A stretch of 64,000 nt of DNA from Oscillospiraceae bacterium. Lineage in GTDB: Bacteria; Bacillota; Clostridia; Oscillospirales; CAG-272. Positions 26,603-35,479 of this stretch are shown piece by piece (within the stretch, counting starts at the first letter, position 1; every line of letters starts with the position of its first letter). A program made the translations under genes and the position numbers. The stretch covers positions 175,614 to 239,613 of the forward strand of contig SVTL01000001.1 in assembly GCA_015063795.1 (NCBI GenBank), written 5' to 3'. The notes under the pieces were generated by a model. It saw nothing but the letters and a program-made list of their open reading frames with translations, did no database searches and had not been told where the DNA came from.

Positions 26603-26636
26603 AAACGGTCTGCACGGAAAAGCGGACCGTTTTTGT
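26603..26636 (+). terminator. Intrinsic terminator after smpB
   Basis: AAAACGGTC and GACCGTTTTT form a hairpin with a T run, 30 nt after the smpB stop. Confidence 0.8.
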
Positions 26637-26715
26637 TTGGCGGATCGTTCGAAAGCGGCGTTCTCCTCCCCGTCAAAGCCCGTCCATCGTGTACGAAGCG
26701 CGTACATGGCTGAAA

Positions 26716-26750
26716 GAAAAACGGTACGGTTTTGAGCCGTACCGTTTTGT
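26716..26750 (-). terminator. Terminator of the purD-ispH operon (bidirectional)
   Basis: A perfect 12-bp stem (26718-26729 with 26737-26748) with A and T flanks, 16 nt beyond the ispH-rpsA stop on the minus strand. The 26637-26715 stretch between the two terminators holds no gene that can be supported. Confidence 0.8.
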
Positions 26751-26765
26751 ATTGCTTTTGGAAAA

Positions 26766-28799
26766 TTACTCTTCGACGGGAGCTTCCTCAGCGGGAGCCT
26801 CGGTCTCTTCCTCAGCCTTGGTGAGAGCGAGGATGGAGAGGCTGATCTTGCGGTTCTCTTCGTCGATGTCGGTGATCTTCACATCCACAACCTCGTCCTT
26901 CTTCAGAACGTCGGAGGGATGATTGATTTTCTTGTCGCAGATCTGGGAAATGTGGATCAGACCGTCGATGCCGGGAAGGACCTCAGCGAAAGCGCCGAAG
27001 GGCATCATGCTGACGATCTTGGCCTGGCAAACGTCGCCCTTGCTGTACTTGCCGGTGAAGAGCAGCCAGGGATCGGACTCGGGAGTCTTCAGGGTGAGGG
27101 AGATGCGCTTCTTGCCCTTTTCATCGGTCTCGATGGCCTTGACCGTGACGGTGATCTCTTCGCCGAGAGAAACGACCTCGGCAGGATTCTTGATTCTCTT
27201 CCAAGACAGCTCGCTGGTATGTACCATACCATCAGCGCCGCCGAGATCGACAAACACGCCGTAAGACATCATGGACTTGATCTTACCGGTGTAGACCTTG
27301 CCGACTTCGATCTCGCTCCAGAACTGCTCCTGAGCGGCATGACGCATTTCGCTGTTTGCCTTGCGGATGGATGCATAAGCGCGGCGTCTCTGCTCGTTGA
27401 TCTCATAGATCTTGACCTTCTGGGTGGTTCCGAGAAGGGAAGAGAGGTCGCCGTCCTTCGGAACGCCGGTGTGGAATGCGGGAACGAAGACGCGAACAGA
27501 CTCAATGTTCATGATCACGCCGCCCTTGACCACGTCAACAACGCGGCCTTCCTTGATCTCGCCGCTCTGCTCGGCCTCAACGATCTTATCCCAGTTACGG
27601 ATGCTGTCGATACGCTTTTTGGACAGGGTTGCCACGCCGTCAAGATCGCTGACGCGGGTGACCATGACTTCGATCTCTTCGCCGACCTTGAAGTTGTCTT
27701 CCAGCTTGAGAGCCGTGTTGTCGGTGATCTCATCGAACGGGATAATGCCGGTCACTTTAGCCCCGAGGTCCACATGGATCTCGTTGGGGGTAACGGACGA
27801 GATGATACCCTTGACAATTTCTCCTGTATTTAAAGTTTTCAGAGATTCCTCCAGCATGGAAGCGAAGCTTGCTTCCTCGTTGTTTGCTTCCGCGCCGGAA
27901 GCGGGGATGATGTTTTCATTCAGTTCAGCCATTTTGTTTACTACCTCCTCTATAGCGCTGCCTGGAGTCGAAGCTCCGGCAGTTACGCCCACAACAGAAA
28001 TGTTTTGCAGCATCGATCCGACCAACTCCTCCGCATTCTCGATCAGATAACTGTGCGGCTGATTGCCTTTGGCGATTTCGAACAGCTTTTGGGTATTGGA
28101 GCTGTTTTTGCCGCCGATCACGATCATCGCATCGGTTCTGCGGGAGAGATTTTCGGTCTCCTGCTGTCTTTTTTCGGTCGCATCACATATTGTATCAAAA
28201 ATAAATGGATTTGTACATAGTTTTTGAATGAATTTTTTGCAAATTTCCCATTTTTTTGAATTTTGTGTAGTTTGCGAAACAACGACCACTTTGTTTTGGT
28301 GAATTTGCACAGATTCCAGCTCCTCGGGCGAATTCACGATGAGGGTGTCGCCCAGTGAGAAGCTGCGGATCCCGATAACCTCGGGGTGAGAGGCATCGCC
28401 GACGATGATCAACAGGGAAGAAGGCGAGGTGTTTTCGGCGACGATGCGGTGAATTTTTTTAACATTGGGACAGGTGCAGTCGGAAAAGGACAGAAAAGGA
28501 TTCTGCTGGGAAGCGGTTTCCAGAGCCGCATAAACATCTTTGGTCACGCCGTGAGCGCGGATGATGACCGTCACGCGGTTGCCTTCGGAGGCGCTTGCGA
28601 TCACCCCGGGCAGGGCAGAGGGCTCGATGGCAGCAACGCCGTCCTGTTCCAGTCGCTTTGTGATGTCGGGATTGTGTATCAGCTTGCCGATGGTATAGAC
28701 TCTTTCGCTTTGCGCGGCGTTGATGACGGAGAAGGTGTTTTTCACCGCCCGTTCCACGCCGAAGCAAAAGCCGGCAGAGGGTGCGATTTCGATGTTCAT
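26766..28799 (-). CDS. ispH-rpsA: IspH-ribosomal protein S1 fusion (HMBPP reductase / S1)
   Basis: A 677-residue fusion. Residues about 1-285 are IspH, the last enzyme of the MEP isoprenoid pathway, with the 4Fe-4S cysteines C12, C110 and C205 and the histidines H42, H83 and H138. After an acidic linker, about residue 325 onward carries four S1 RNA-binding domains (GEIVKGIISSV, GEIKEGRVVDV, GKVYTGKIKSM, GDVCQAKIVSM), ending in a Glu-rich tail. Such fusions are known in Clostridia. The start overlaps the plsC stop by four bases. It ends the purD operon. Confidence 0.95.
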   Translation of the reverse strand: MNIEIAPSAGFCFGVERAVKNTFSVINAAQSERVYTIGKLIHNPDITKRLEQDGVAAIEPSALPGVIASASEGNRVTVIIRAHGVTKDVYAALETASQQNPFLSFSDCTCPNVKKIHRIVAENTSPSSLLIIVGDASHPEVIGIRSFSLGDTLIVNSPEELESVQIHQNKVVVVSQTTQNSKKWEICKKFIQKLCTNPFIFDTICDATEKRQQETENLSRRTDAMIVIGGKNSSNTQKLFEIAKGNQPHSYLIENAEELVGSMLQNISVVGVTAGASTPGSAIEEVVNKMAELNENIIPASGAEANNEEASFASMLEESLKTLNTGEIVKGIISSVTPNEIHVDLGAKVTGIIPFDEITDNTALKLEDNFKVGEEIEVMVTRVSDLDGVATLSKKRIDSIRNWDKIVEAEQSGEIKEGRVVDVVKGGVIMNIESVRVFVPAFHTGVPKDGDLSSLLGTTQKVKIYEINEQRRRAYASIRKANSEMRHAAQEQFWSEIEVGKVYTGKIKSMMSYGVFVDLGGADGMVHTSELSWKRIKNPAEVVSLGEEITVTVKAIETDEKGKKRISLTLKTPESDPWLLFTGKYSKGDVCQAKIVSMMPFGAFAEVLPGIDGLIHISQICDKKINHPSDVLKKDEVVDVKITDIDEENRKISLSILALTKAEEETEAPAEEAPVEE

Positions 28800-29410
28800 A
28801 GCGTCGAATCATCCTTCATTTGACCGAGAATGCGGCCGAAGACCAGTTTGCTGATCTGTTCATATGCCGCAGAGCCGCTTTCAAAGCTCCGAAGCTCCTC
28901 GGCCGTGATGGGCTTTCCGATGGTGATGTAAGTCTTTTTAAAGGGAACGATCTTATACCCCTTCGTCTGGATGGAGACGGGCAGAATGGAGCATTCCGCG
29001 CGAGTGGCGATCAGTCCCACGCCCGACTTGACCTTGGTCGTCCGCGGATCTTTGCCGGGGAAGCGGGTCCCCTGCGGATACATGGCAACGCAGTGCCCCT
29101 CGCGGAGCATGGCGACGGTTTTCTTGATCGCGCCCACGTCCGCGCCCTTGCGGTCGATGGGGAAAGCCCCCAACGCACGGATCAGCTGCGAGAGCAGGGG
29201 GATGGCAAACAGCTCCTTCTTAGCCAAAAAGCAGAGCTGATGGCGGAGGGAGGCGGCCAAAATGATCACATCGTGGTTGGAGAGATGGTTGGCGCAGATG
29301 AGAAAGCCGCCTTCGGAGGGCTCGTTCTCCTGCCCGCGGATCTGCACGCGGTAGAAAAAGCGGAAGAAGGGGGCGAGCAGGGTATAGATGACTTTGTAAA
29401 ACTTATTCAT
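28796..29410 (-). CDS. plsC: 1-acyl-sn-glycerol-3-phosphate acyltransferase (PlsC type)
   Basis: PlsC acylates lysophosphatidic acid to phosphatidic acid at the membrane. The 204-residue protein has one N-terminal hydrophobic segment, the catalytic NHLSNHDVI (HX4D), the glycerol-binding YPQGTRFPGK (EGTR-type motif with Gln) and a later ILPVSIQT. The ATG at 29410 gives MNKFYKVIY and overlaps the upstream flavoprotein gene by 8 nt; the stop overlaps ispH. Confidence 0.9.
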   Translation of the reverse strand: MNKFYKVIYTLLAPFFRFFYRVQIRGQENEPSEGGFLICANHLSNHDVIILAASLRHQLCFLAKKELFAIPLLSQLIRALGAFPIDRKGADVGAIKKTVAMLREGHCVAMYPQGTRFPGKDPRTTKVKSGVGLIATRAECSILPVSIQTKGYKIVPFKKTYITIGKPITAEELRSFESGSAAYEQISKLVFGRILGQMKDDSTL

Positions 29411-30644
29411 GGACCGATTCCGAGACCGCCTTGGCCGCCGCATAAGCGGTGGAGAACGCGATCTGCAGATTGAAGCCGCCCGTGTACCCGTCCACGTCGA
29501 TCATTTCACCCGCAAGGTAAAGGCGTCCGATCTTCTTGCACGCCATCGTACGGGGATCGATCTCCTTGACCGACACACCGCCCGAGGTGATGATGGCCTC
29601 GTCGATGGGACGGAAGGAGTGGATCGAAACAGAGAAATCCTTGAACAGGTTCAGCAGCCTCTTTCTTTCATCCTTACTTATAATATTGACCTTTTTGCGC
29701 GGATCGATACGGCTTTTTTCAAGAAAAACGGGGATCATTTTCTGCGGAAGCAGATCGTCCAGCGCATTGCAGAAATCCTTGTTGGCAAATTTGGCAAAAT
29801 CCGACAGCAAGCGGGCATCCAGCGCCTTTTCGTCCAATGCCGGCTTCAGGTCGATGTGGGCGGAATAGCGCGCATTTCCGATCTCACGCATATGTGCGGA
29901 GGCGGACAGCACCACAGGCCCGGTCAGCCCGAAGTGGGTGAACATCATCTCGCCGAAATCGTCGTAGATGGCCTTGCCGTCCTTTTTGACGGTGAAGCGG
30001 ATGTTGCGAAGCGTCAGCCCTTGCATCTGTTTGCAGCAGGCATCGGTGGAATTGATCGGGACCAGCGAGCCCTTACAGGGGACGATGTCGATCCCATTCT
30101 CCTCGCAGAAGCGGAGACCGTCGCCGTCGCTTCCCGTCAGCGGATAGGAAAGACCGCCGGTGCAGAGGATGACGAAGTCAAAGTCCTCTTCGCCTTTTTT
30201 GGTGACCACACCGCGGCAAACGCCGTCGTTTACCTTGAGCGAGAGCACCTTCTCAAAGCGGAAGTCAACGCCGCCCGCCTTGCAGAAGCGCTTGAGCGCC
30301 TCCACGATGTCCGAGGCATGGTCGGATACAGGGAAAACGCGGTTGCCCCGTTCGGTCTTGAGCGGGACGCCCTGTTCCTCAAAGAAGCTCATGACCGCCG
30401 AGGGCGGGTAGGCGCGAACGGCGGAATGGAGAAAGCGGGCGTTGGTGGGGATGTTCTGCAGAAGCTCAGGCACGTCGCAGTTGTTGGTGACGTTGCAGCG
30501 CCCCTTGCCTGTGATGCGGAGCTTTTTGCCCAAGCGGTCGTTTTTTTCAAACAACGTGACCTCGCATCCCATCGAAGCGGCATGCCCTGCGGCAAAGAGT
30601 CCGGCTGCGCCGCCGCCGACAACGGCGATTTTGTTTTGCGCCAT
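29403..30644 (-). CDS. HI0933/BaiN-like NAD(P)/FAD-dependent oxidoreductase
   Basis: A 413-residue flavoprotein. The FAD-binding motif is VVGGGAAGLFAAGHAA at about 8-23, followed by EKNDRLGKKLRITGKGRCNVTNN in two parts typical of the HI0933 family, and the C-terminal GRLYLAGEMIDVDG with GGFNLQIAFSTAY. The family includes BaiN and is annotated as aminoacetone oxidase-like; the true substrate is unknown. It is 3 nt downstream of purD and overlaps plsC. Confidence 0.88.
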   Translation of the reverse strand: MAQNKIAVVGGGAAGLFAAGHAASMGCEVTLFEKNDRLGKKLRITGKGRCNVTNNCDVPELLQNIPTNARFLHSAVRAYPPSAVMSFFEEQGVPLKTERGNRVFPVSDHASDIVEALKRFCKAGGVDFRFEKVLSLKVNDGVCRGVVTKKGEEDFDFVILCTGGLSYPLTGSDGDGLRFCEENGIDIVPCKGSLVPINSTDACCKQMQGLTLRNIRFTVKKDGKAIYDDFGEMMFTHFGLTGPVVLSASAHMREIGNARYSAHIDLKPALDEKALDARLLSDFAKFANKDFCNALDDLLPQKMIPVFLEKSRIDPRKKVNIISKDERKRLLNLFKDFSVSIHSFRPIDEAIITSGGVSVKEIDPRTMACKKIGRLYLAGEMIDVDGYTGGFNLQIAFSTAYAAAKAVSESVHE

Positions 30645-30647
30645 GGT

Positions 30648-31916
30648 TTATACGTTCTTGCGGCCGATGTCGCGGCGGAAGTGCATGTTTTCAAAGGAGA
30701 TCTTCGCCGCCTCGGCATACACCTTGTCGATGGCCTCGGTCATGGTCGGAGCCTTGGCAACAACGCCCAGAACACGGCCGCCTGCGGTGAGGCATTTGCC
30801 GTCCGCCATTTTGGTGCCGGCGTGGTAAACAAACACATCCTCGCGCCCCTCAAAGGCGTCAAGACCGCGGATCTCCTTGCCGTTTTCATACTTGCCCGGA
30901 TAGCCGCCCGAGGCGAGAACGAGGCAAACGGCCTGCTCGTCCGACCACTCGATGCTGACTTGATCCAGCTTCTGATCGATGATCGCTTCCATGATGTCCA
31001 CAAGATCGGTCTTGAGACGGGGCAGGACTGCCTGCGTTTCGGGATCGCCGAAGCGGGCGTTGTATTCGATCACCATCGGACCCTTGGCGGTGATCATCAG
31101 ACCGAAGTAGAGCACACCCTTGAAGGTGCGTCCCTCGGCGTTGAGTGCGTTCATGGTGGGGAGGAAGATGGTGTCATAGCAGACCTTGGCCAGCTCCTCG
31201 GTGTAGATCTTGCTGGGGGAGAAGGCACCCATACCGCCCGTGTTGGGACCCTCGTCGTTGTCAAACGCGCGCTTGTGGTCCTGAGCGGAAACCATGGGAA
31301 CCATCGTTTTACCGTCGGTAAAGGCCAGCACCGAAACCTCGGGACCGGTGAGGAATTCTTCCACCACAACGCGGTTGCCCGAAGCGCCGAAGATCTTGTC
31401 CTCCATGATGGAGTGGACAGCCTCCTCAGCCTCCTTCAGATCGGCGGCGATGATCACGCCCTTGCCCTTGGCCAATCCGTCGGCCTTTATGACGGCAGGG
31501 AAGGAATTTTGTTCCTTGATGTAAGCGATCGCCGAAGCGGAGGAATCAAAAATTTCATAAGCGGCGGTGGGGATGCCGTAGGTCTTCATCAGGTGCTTGG
31601 AAAAGACCTTGCTGCCCTCCACAGCGGCCGCAGCCTTGTTGGGACCGAAGGCGCGGATGCCGTTTGCCTCCAGCGCGTCCACCATACCCAGCACCAGCGG
31701 ATCGTCGGGCGCGACAAACACAAGGTCAACGGCGTTGTCCTTGGCGGCCTTGATGACACCTTCGATGTCGGTGGCGTCAACAGGCAGACAGGTGGCGAGC
31801 TTGGAAATGCCGCCGTTCCCGGGGCAGGCAAAGAGGGCGTCGACCTTAGGCGACTTGGAAAGGGCGTCAATGATGGCGTGTTCACGGCCGCCTCCGCCCA
31901 CAACTAAAATCTTCAT
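30648..31916 (-). CDS. purD: Phosphoribosylamine-glycine ligase
   Basis: PurD joins phosphoribosylamine and glycine in step 2 of purine synthesis. The 422-residue ATP-grasp protein starts MKILVVGGGGREHAI and has KADGLAKGKGVIIA and MVIEYNARFGDPETQ, all diagnostic. A GGAG site lies about 12 nt before the ATG. It is the first gene of a four-gene minus-strand operon with the flavoprotein, plsC and ispH-rpsA; other pur genes are not adjacent. Confidence 0.97.
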   Translation of the reverse strand: MKILVVGGGGREHAIIDALSKSPKVDALFACPGNGGISKLATCLPVDATDIEGVIKAAKDNAVDLVFVAPDDPLVLGMVDALEANGIRAFGPNKAAAAVEGSKVFSKHLMKTYGIPTAAYEIFDSSASAIAYIKEQNSFPAVIKADGLAKGKGVIIAADLKEAEEAVHSIMEDKIFGASGNRVVVEEFLTGPEVSVLAFTDGKTMVPMVSAQDHKRAFDNDEGPNTGGMGAFSPSKIYTEELAKVCYDTIFLPTMNALNAEGRTFKGVLYFGLMITAKGPMVIEYNARFGDPETQAVLPRLKTDLVDIMEAIIDQKLDQVSIEWSDEQAVCLVLASGGYPGKYENGKEIRGLDAFEGREDVFVYHAGTKMADGKCLTAGGRVLGVVAKAPTMTEAIDKVYAEAAKISFENMHFRRDIGRKNV

Positions 31917-31972
31917 AAACGATCAATCTCCAAAACAATAGATTTGCAATCGGATAAAATTCCACATCTACC

Positions 31973-32001
31973 ATTATAAACCGAAACGCTCCCCTTGTCA
32001 A
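31973..32001 (-). promoter_or_regulatory. Consensus sigma-A promoter of the purD operon
   Basis: On the minus strand TTGACA (32001-31996) and TATAAT (31978-31973) have a 17-nt spacer, about 57 nt upstream of purD. No purine riboswitch fits in that short leader. Confidence 0.87.
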
Positions 32002-32106
32002 TCGCATTGGAGAAATTTTAATGAAAAGAGAAAACGGTGTTTTGACTCGGAAGAAAACAAAAATTTTACTAAAGCCTCTCTTATTTCCATAATATTCTCT
32101 TTTCTC

Positions 32107-32135
32107 TTGCAAAACGTTTTCCTTTGTGATATCAT
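32107..32135 (+). promoter_or_regulatory. Probable promoter of the LRR-dockerin gene
   Basis: TTGCAA at 32107-32112 and TATCAT at 32130-32135 have a 17-nt spacer. Directly downstream a 14-nt sequence (ATTATTATTGTATC) occurs twice, at 32136 and 32152, covering the expected transcription start. Confidence 0.6.
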
Positions 32136-32195
32136 ATTATTATTGTATCGAATTATTATTGTATCAAAAATGACAAAACAAAGGAAGAAGACATC

Positions 32196-34838
32196 ATGAA
32201 AAAAATGTTTTTCGCACTTTTAACAGCAATGCTTTTCCTCGCCTTGACGGCTTTTCCCGCCTCGGCGAACAATTCTTATCCGGAGGATGCCTTTACTTAC
32301 ACGGTCAACTCCGATGGGACTGCCACCATCACGGGCGTGAACGCAAGATTGTGGGATTTGATTATTCCATCTACCATCGGTGGGCACAAGGTCACGAAAA
32401 TCGGAGACAGAGCCTTCACGACTAATACCGCTCTTACAAGAAGTGTTGTGATCCCCGAAGGTATCACAACAATTGGGGATTATGCTTTTGAAGAATGCTT
32501 TTTCACGAGCAATCTTGTGCTTCCTAAAAGTTTGACAACGATCGGCAAGGGGGCATTTTACGATTGTCAGCACTTGACAGGTGATCTTGTGATCCCGGAA
32601 GGCGTGACGACGATTGGGGATTATGCTTTTTATAATTGCCATGGTTTTACTGGCAAACTGGTCATTCCTGAAGGCGTTACGAAGATTGGAGAGTACACAT
32701 TTTATAATTGCTATGGCTTTACGGGCAATCTTGTGATCCCAAAGGGCGTGACGGAGATCGGGCAGTATGCTTTTTGTCGTTGCAGCGGCTTTACGGGCGA
32801 TCTTGTGATCTCAGAAGGGGTAACGACTATTGGAAAGTGTGCTTTTGAAGTTTGTAGCGGTTTTACGGGCAAGCTTGTGCTTCCCGAAGGCTTGATGACG
32901 ATTGGCGAGCGTGCTTTTTCTGATTGCAGTGGTTTCACGGGAGATCTTGTGATCCCGGAAGGCGTGACGACGGTCGGCAATTCTGCTTTTCATAATTGCT
33001 ACGGTTTTACGGGCAAGCTTGTGCTTCCCGAAGGCTTGATGACGATTGGCAATTTTGCTTTTTCCGGTTGTAGCGGCTTTACAGCTGAACTTATTATCCC
33101 GGAAAGCGTGACGACGGTCGGCAATGCTGCTTTTAATAATTGCTACGGTTTTACGGGCAAGCTTGTGCTTCCCGAAGGTTTGACAACGATCCGCGAATGG
33201 ACCTTTTCTTATTGCATTGGTGTAAGTGAACTTGTGATCCCGGAAGGCGTGACAACGATCGGCAATTATGCATTTAATGGTTGCAGCGGTTTGACAGGAA
33301 AACTTGAACTTCCTAAAAGCGTGACAACGATTGGTGTGTGGGCATTTGCTCACTGTAGCGGTTTCACAGGGAATCTTGTGATTCCAGAAGGCGTAACAAT
33401 GATCGGAGAACGGGCATTTCACGGTTGTGTTTGTTTGGAAGGGAGTTGTGTGATTCCGTATAGCGTGACGACGATCGGCAATGGGGCGTTTAGTTCCTGC
33501 TATCTGACAAGCATTGATGTGGCAGAAGAAAATCCCAATTACTGTGACAAAAACGGAGTTCTTTTCAGCAAAGACGGCACACAGCTTTTGCAATATCCTA
33601 GTGGCAGAAAAGGGGCCTATAGCATTCCTTCAGGCGTAACAACAATTTGTGATTATGCGTTTTATAATTCTTTTTATTTGAACAATATAGAGATTCCGTC
33701 AAGTGTAAAGACGATCGGCAATGAAGTTTTTTGGAACTGCAACAGGTTGAGAGCCGTTGAAATTCCTTTCAGTGTTACAGAAATTGGCATTAAAACCTTT
33801 TCTTATTGCTATAATTTGGCAAGCATTGATGTAGCGAAAGAAAATCTCAATTACAGTGGCAAAAACGGAGTTCTTTTCAGCAAAGACGGCACACAGCTTT
33901 TGCAATATCCATATGGTAAGAAAGGGTCCTATACCATTCCTTCCGGCACAACAACGATTGGGGAATATGCCTTTTTTGGCATCTTCTTCACGAGCACTCT
34001 TGAGATCCCCTCGGGTGTAACAACAATCGGCAACGGAGCTTTTTCCTATTGCCGTGGTTTAGCGGGCAATCTTGTGATTCCCGAAGGTGTAACGATGATT
34101 GGGGATGAGGCTTTTTTCAATTGCTATGGCTTAACGGGTGTCACGATCCCTGCAAGCGTCACGGAAATTGGATTTATGGCTTTTAGCATGTGTGCTGATT
34201 TGACAGATGCTTATTTTTACGGCGATGTGCCGATTGTATGGAAAGGAACTGAATGGGACGGGTTTATATGGCCAGGGGCCGTTTTTGAAGCCAATGCCGC
34301 TGATTTTACGATCCACTATATTGAAGGCAAATCCGGCTGGACAACGCCCACATGGACGCCCGATCTCTATGTCTTTTATAACACCAAACCCATTGATTTA
34401 ACCAAACTGGAGGGAAATGGCTCCGGCTCTCTTTCCTTCACCGAGGACGGCGACGGTGAACCCTACCTTCTCGGCGATATCCCCGCGGGAAGCACCGTTC
34501 GGGCTTTTGCTGACCGATTCATCGTCGAAAACCTTGCCTTCACCGACAGTGAGGGCAACGCACTTTCTCCCGATGCCAAGCTGAAGACTCTCGACAAAGT
34601 CAAGCTGCTGGCCGCTGACGGCACGACCGTCCTCGATGAGGCAACGATCGTGGTCAAGGGAGACGTCAACTGCGACGGCGATTGCAAGGTGCTTGACCTG
34701 CTCCGCACCCGTCAGATGCTCGAGAAGGACGAAGTCGGCTATTGGGAAATGCTGGCCTCCGATTTCAATGACAACGGCGAAACCGATGCCGACGACCTGA
34801 TCGCCATGATCCGATACATTGTCGGGGCAGTCGATTGA
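32196..34838 (+). CDS. Secreted leucine-rich-repeat (BspA-type) protein with C-terminal dockerin
   Basis: An 880-residue secreted protein. A signal peptide covers about residues 1-24 (hydrophobic LLTAMLFLALTAF, then ASA). Next come at least 15 consecutive 24-residue LRR_5 units of the VIPEGVTTIGDYAF type, a less regular LRR section with two NGVLFSKDGTQLLQYP inserts, a beta-rich linker, and a type I dockerin at about 822-880 with two calcium loops (DVNCDGDCKVLD and DFNDNGETDADD). The dockerin predicts attachment to a cohesin-bearing scaffold on the surface; BspA-type repeats often mediate adhesion. The LRR part is visibly more AT-rich than the dockerin end and the neighbours, suggesting domain shuffling or transfer. 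Confidence 0.9.
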   Translation: MKKMFFALLTAMLFLALTAFPASANNSYPEDAFTYTVNSDGTATITGVNARLWDLIIPSTIGGHKVTKIGDRAFTTNTALTRSVVIPEGITTIGDYAFEECFFTSNLVLPKSLTTIGKGAFYDCQHLTGDLVIPEGVTTIGDYAFYNCHGFTGKLVIPEGVTKIGEYTFYNCYGFTGNLVIPKGVTEIGQYAFCRCSGFTGDLVISEGVTTIGKCAFEVCSGFTGKLVLPEGLMTIGERAFSDCSGFTGDLVIPEGVTTVGNSAFHNCYGFTGKLVLPEGLMTIGNFAFSGCSGFTAELIIPESVTTVGNAAFNNCYGFTGKLVLPEGLTTIREWTFSYCIGVSELVIPEGVTTIGNYAFNGCSGLTGKLELPKSVTTIGVWAFAHCSGFTGNLVIPEGVTMIGERAFHGCVCLEGSCVIPYSVTTIGNGAFSSCYLTSIDVAEENPNYCDKNGVLFSKDGTQLLQYPSGRKGAYSIPSGVTTICDYAFYNSFYLNNIEIPSSVKTIGNEVFWNCNRLRAVEIPFSVTEIGIKTFSYCYNLASIDVAKENLNYSGKNGVLFSKDGTQLLQYPYGKKGSYTIPSGTTTIGEYAFFGIFFTSTLEIPSGVTTIGNGAFSYCRGLAGNLVIPEGVTMIGDEAFFNCYGLTGVTIPASVTEIGFMAFSMCADLTDAYFYGDVPIVWKGTEWDGFIWPGAVFEANAADFTIHYIEGKSGWTTPTWTPDLYVFYNTKPIDLTKLEGNGSGSLSFTEDGDGEPYLLGDIPAGSTVRAFADRFIVENLAFTDSEGNALSPDAKLKTLDKVKLLAADGTTVLDEATIVVKGDVNCDGDCKVLDLLRTRQMLEKDEVGYWEMLASDFNDNGETDADDLIAMIRYIVGAVD
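32445..33490 (+). repeat. 72-bp tandem coding repeats of the LRR protein
   Basis: About 15 successive 72-bp units encode the 24-residue repeats. Phrases such as GTGATCCCGGAAGGCGTGAC recur at near-72-bp spacing with variation, a substrate for copy-number change. Confidence 0.85.
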
Positions 34839-34878
34839 TTCGGTTGAAGAAAAGAAAGCAAAGAAACCAAAAATCCAG

Positions 34879-34915
34879 CCCGCGCCGAGTGAAACAACCG
34901 CTCGGTGCGGGTTTT
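34879..34915 (+). terminator. Intrinsic terminator of the LRR-dockerin gene
   Basis: CCCGCGCCGAGTG pairs with CGCTCGGTGCGGG (two G-U pairs) and is followed by TTTT. Confidence 0.8.
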
Positions 34916-34960
34916 CCGTTGCCTGATTCAAAAGAAATTTTAAAAAATCGAAAAATCCTC

Positions 34961-34989
34961 TTGACAAACGGTGCAGATTGTGGTATACT
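34961..34989 (+). promoter_or_regulatory. Sigma-A promoter of tRNA-Glu
   Basis: TTGACA at 34961-34966 and TATACT at 34984-34989, 17-nt spacer. Confidence 0.85.
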
Positions 34990-35008
34990 GATTGAGCATT
35001 AAGGGTAA

Positions 35009-35083
35009 GGCCTGTTGGTCAAGCGGTTAAGACGCCGCCCTCTCACGGCGGAAACAGGAGTTCGATTCTCCTACGGGTCACCA
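35009..35083 (+). tRNA. tRNA-Glu (anticodon CTC)
   Basis: The cloverleaf has acceptor GGCCTGT/ACGGGTC (with G-U pairs), anticodon stem CCGCC/GGCGG with loop CTCTCAC (anticodon CTC at 35042-35044), a T arm with TTCGATT, and encoded CCA. It reads GAG codons. Confidence 0.93.
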
Positions 35084-35092
35084 TCTTTTTTG

Positions 35093-35138
35093 AAAATGAA
35101 TAATGAAGTGCCCCTCGGCAAGTCATTATTCATTTTTT
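35093..35138 (+). terminator. Intrinsic terminator of tRNA-Glu
   Basis: AATGAATAATGA pairs with TCATTATTCATT, followed by a run of seven T. Confidence 0.8.
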
Positions 35139-35261
35139 TATCATCAAATTTGCCCTCCTCAATTTTCCATGAAGCAAAGCCGTCGCTTTTCTCATACTTT
35201 TTCTCTCAGCGGGATATAACTACTTCTGCACAAATCAATGCAGAAAGGTGTGAACATCCCA

Positions 35262-35441
35262 ATGTCCAAAAGGATCGTCAGCGTGGCAAAGGGCGTTGTT
35301 TCCGGGCTCATTGTGGGAACGGCTGTGGGCTTGATCTCCGATCATATGCGAAAGCCCAAAAGCAAATTCCGCAAGAGCGCGTGCAAAACCTTTGAATCGC
35401 TCAGTTGCATGATGCATAATATCGCAGAGATGACAAAATAA
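35262..35441 (+). CDS. Small glycine-zipper membrane protein
   Basis: A 59-residue protein beginning MSKRIVSVAK with one hydrophobic, glycine-spaced segment (GVVSGLIVGTAVGLI) and a basic tail. It looks like a small membrane-associated protein; no function can be given. AAAGGTG lies about 13 nt before the ATG at 35262; an in-frame ATG at 35238 is the alternative. It is 38 nt upstream of the nitroreductase gene and may be cotranscribed. Confidence 0.55.
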   Translation: MSKRIVSVAKGVVSGLIVGTAVGLISDHMRKPKSKFRKSACKTFESLSCMMHNIAEMTK

Positions 35442-35479
35442 GCGGAGGAATCCTCCTCCGTACATAGAGAGGTAAAAAG

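Noticed and set aside
26575-26765. tmRNA gene next to smpB
   Set aside because: The gap holds two terminators and lacks tRNA-like ends or a tag sequence.
35084-35237. Protein-coding continuation after tRNA-Glu
   Set aside because: The open frame runs through the tRNA and its terminator and has no ribosome binding site.
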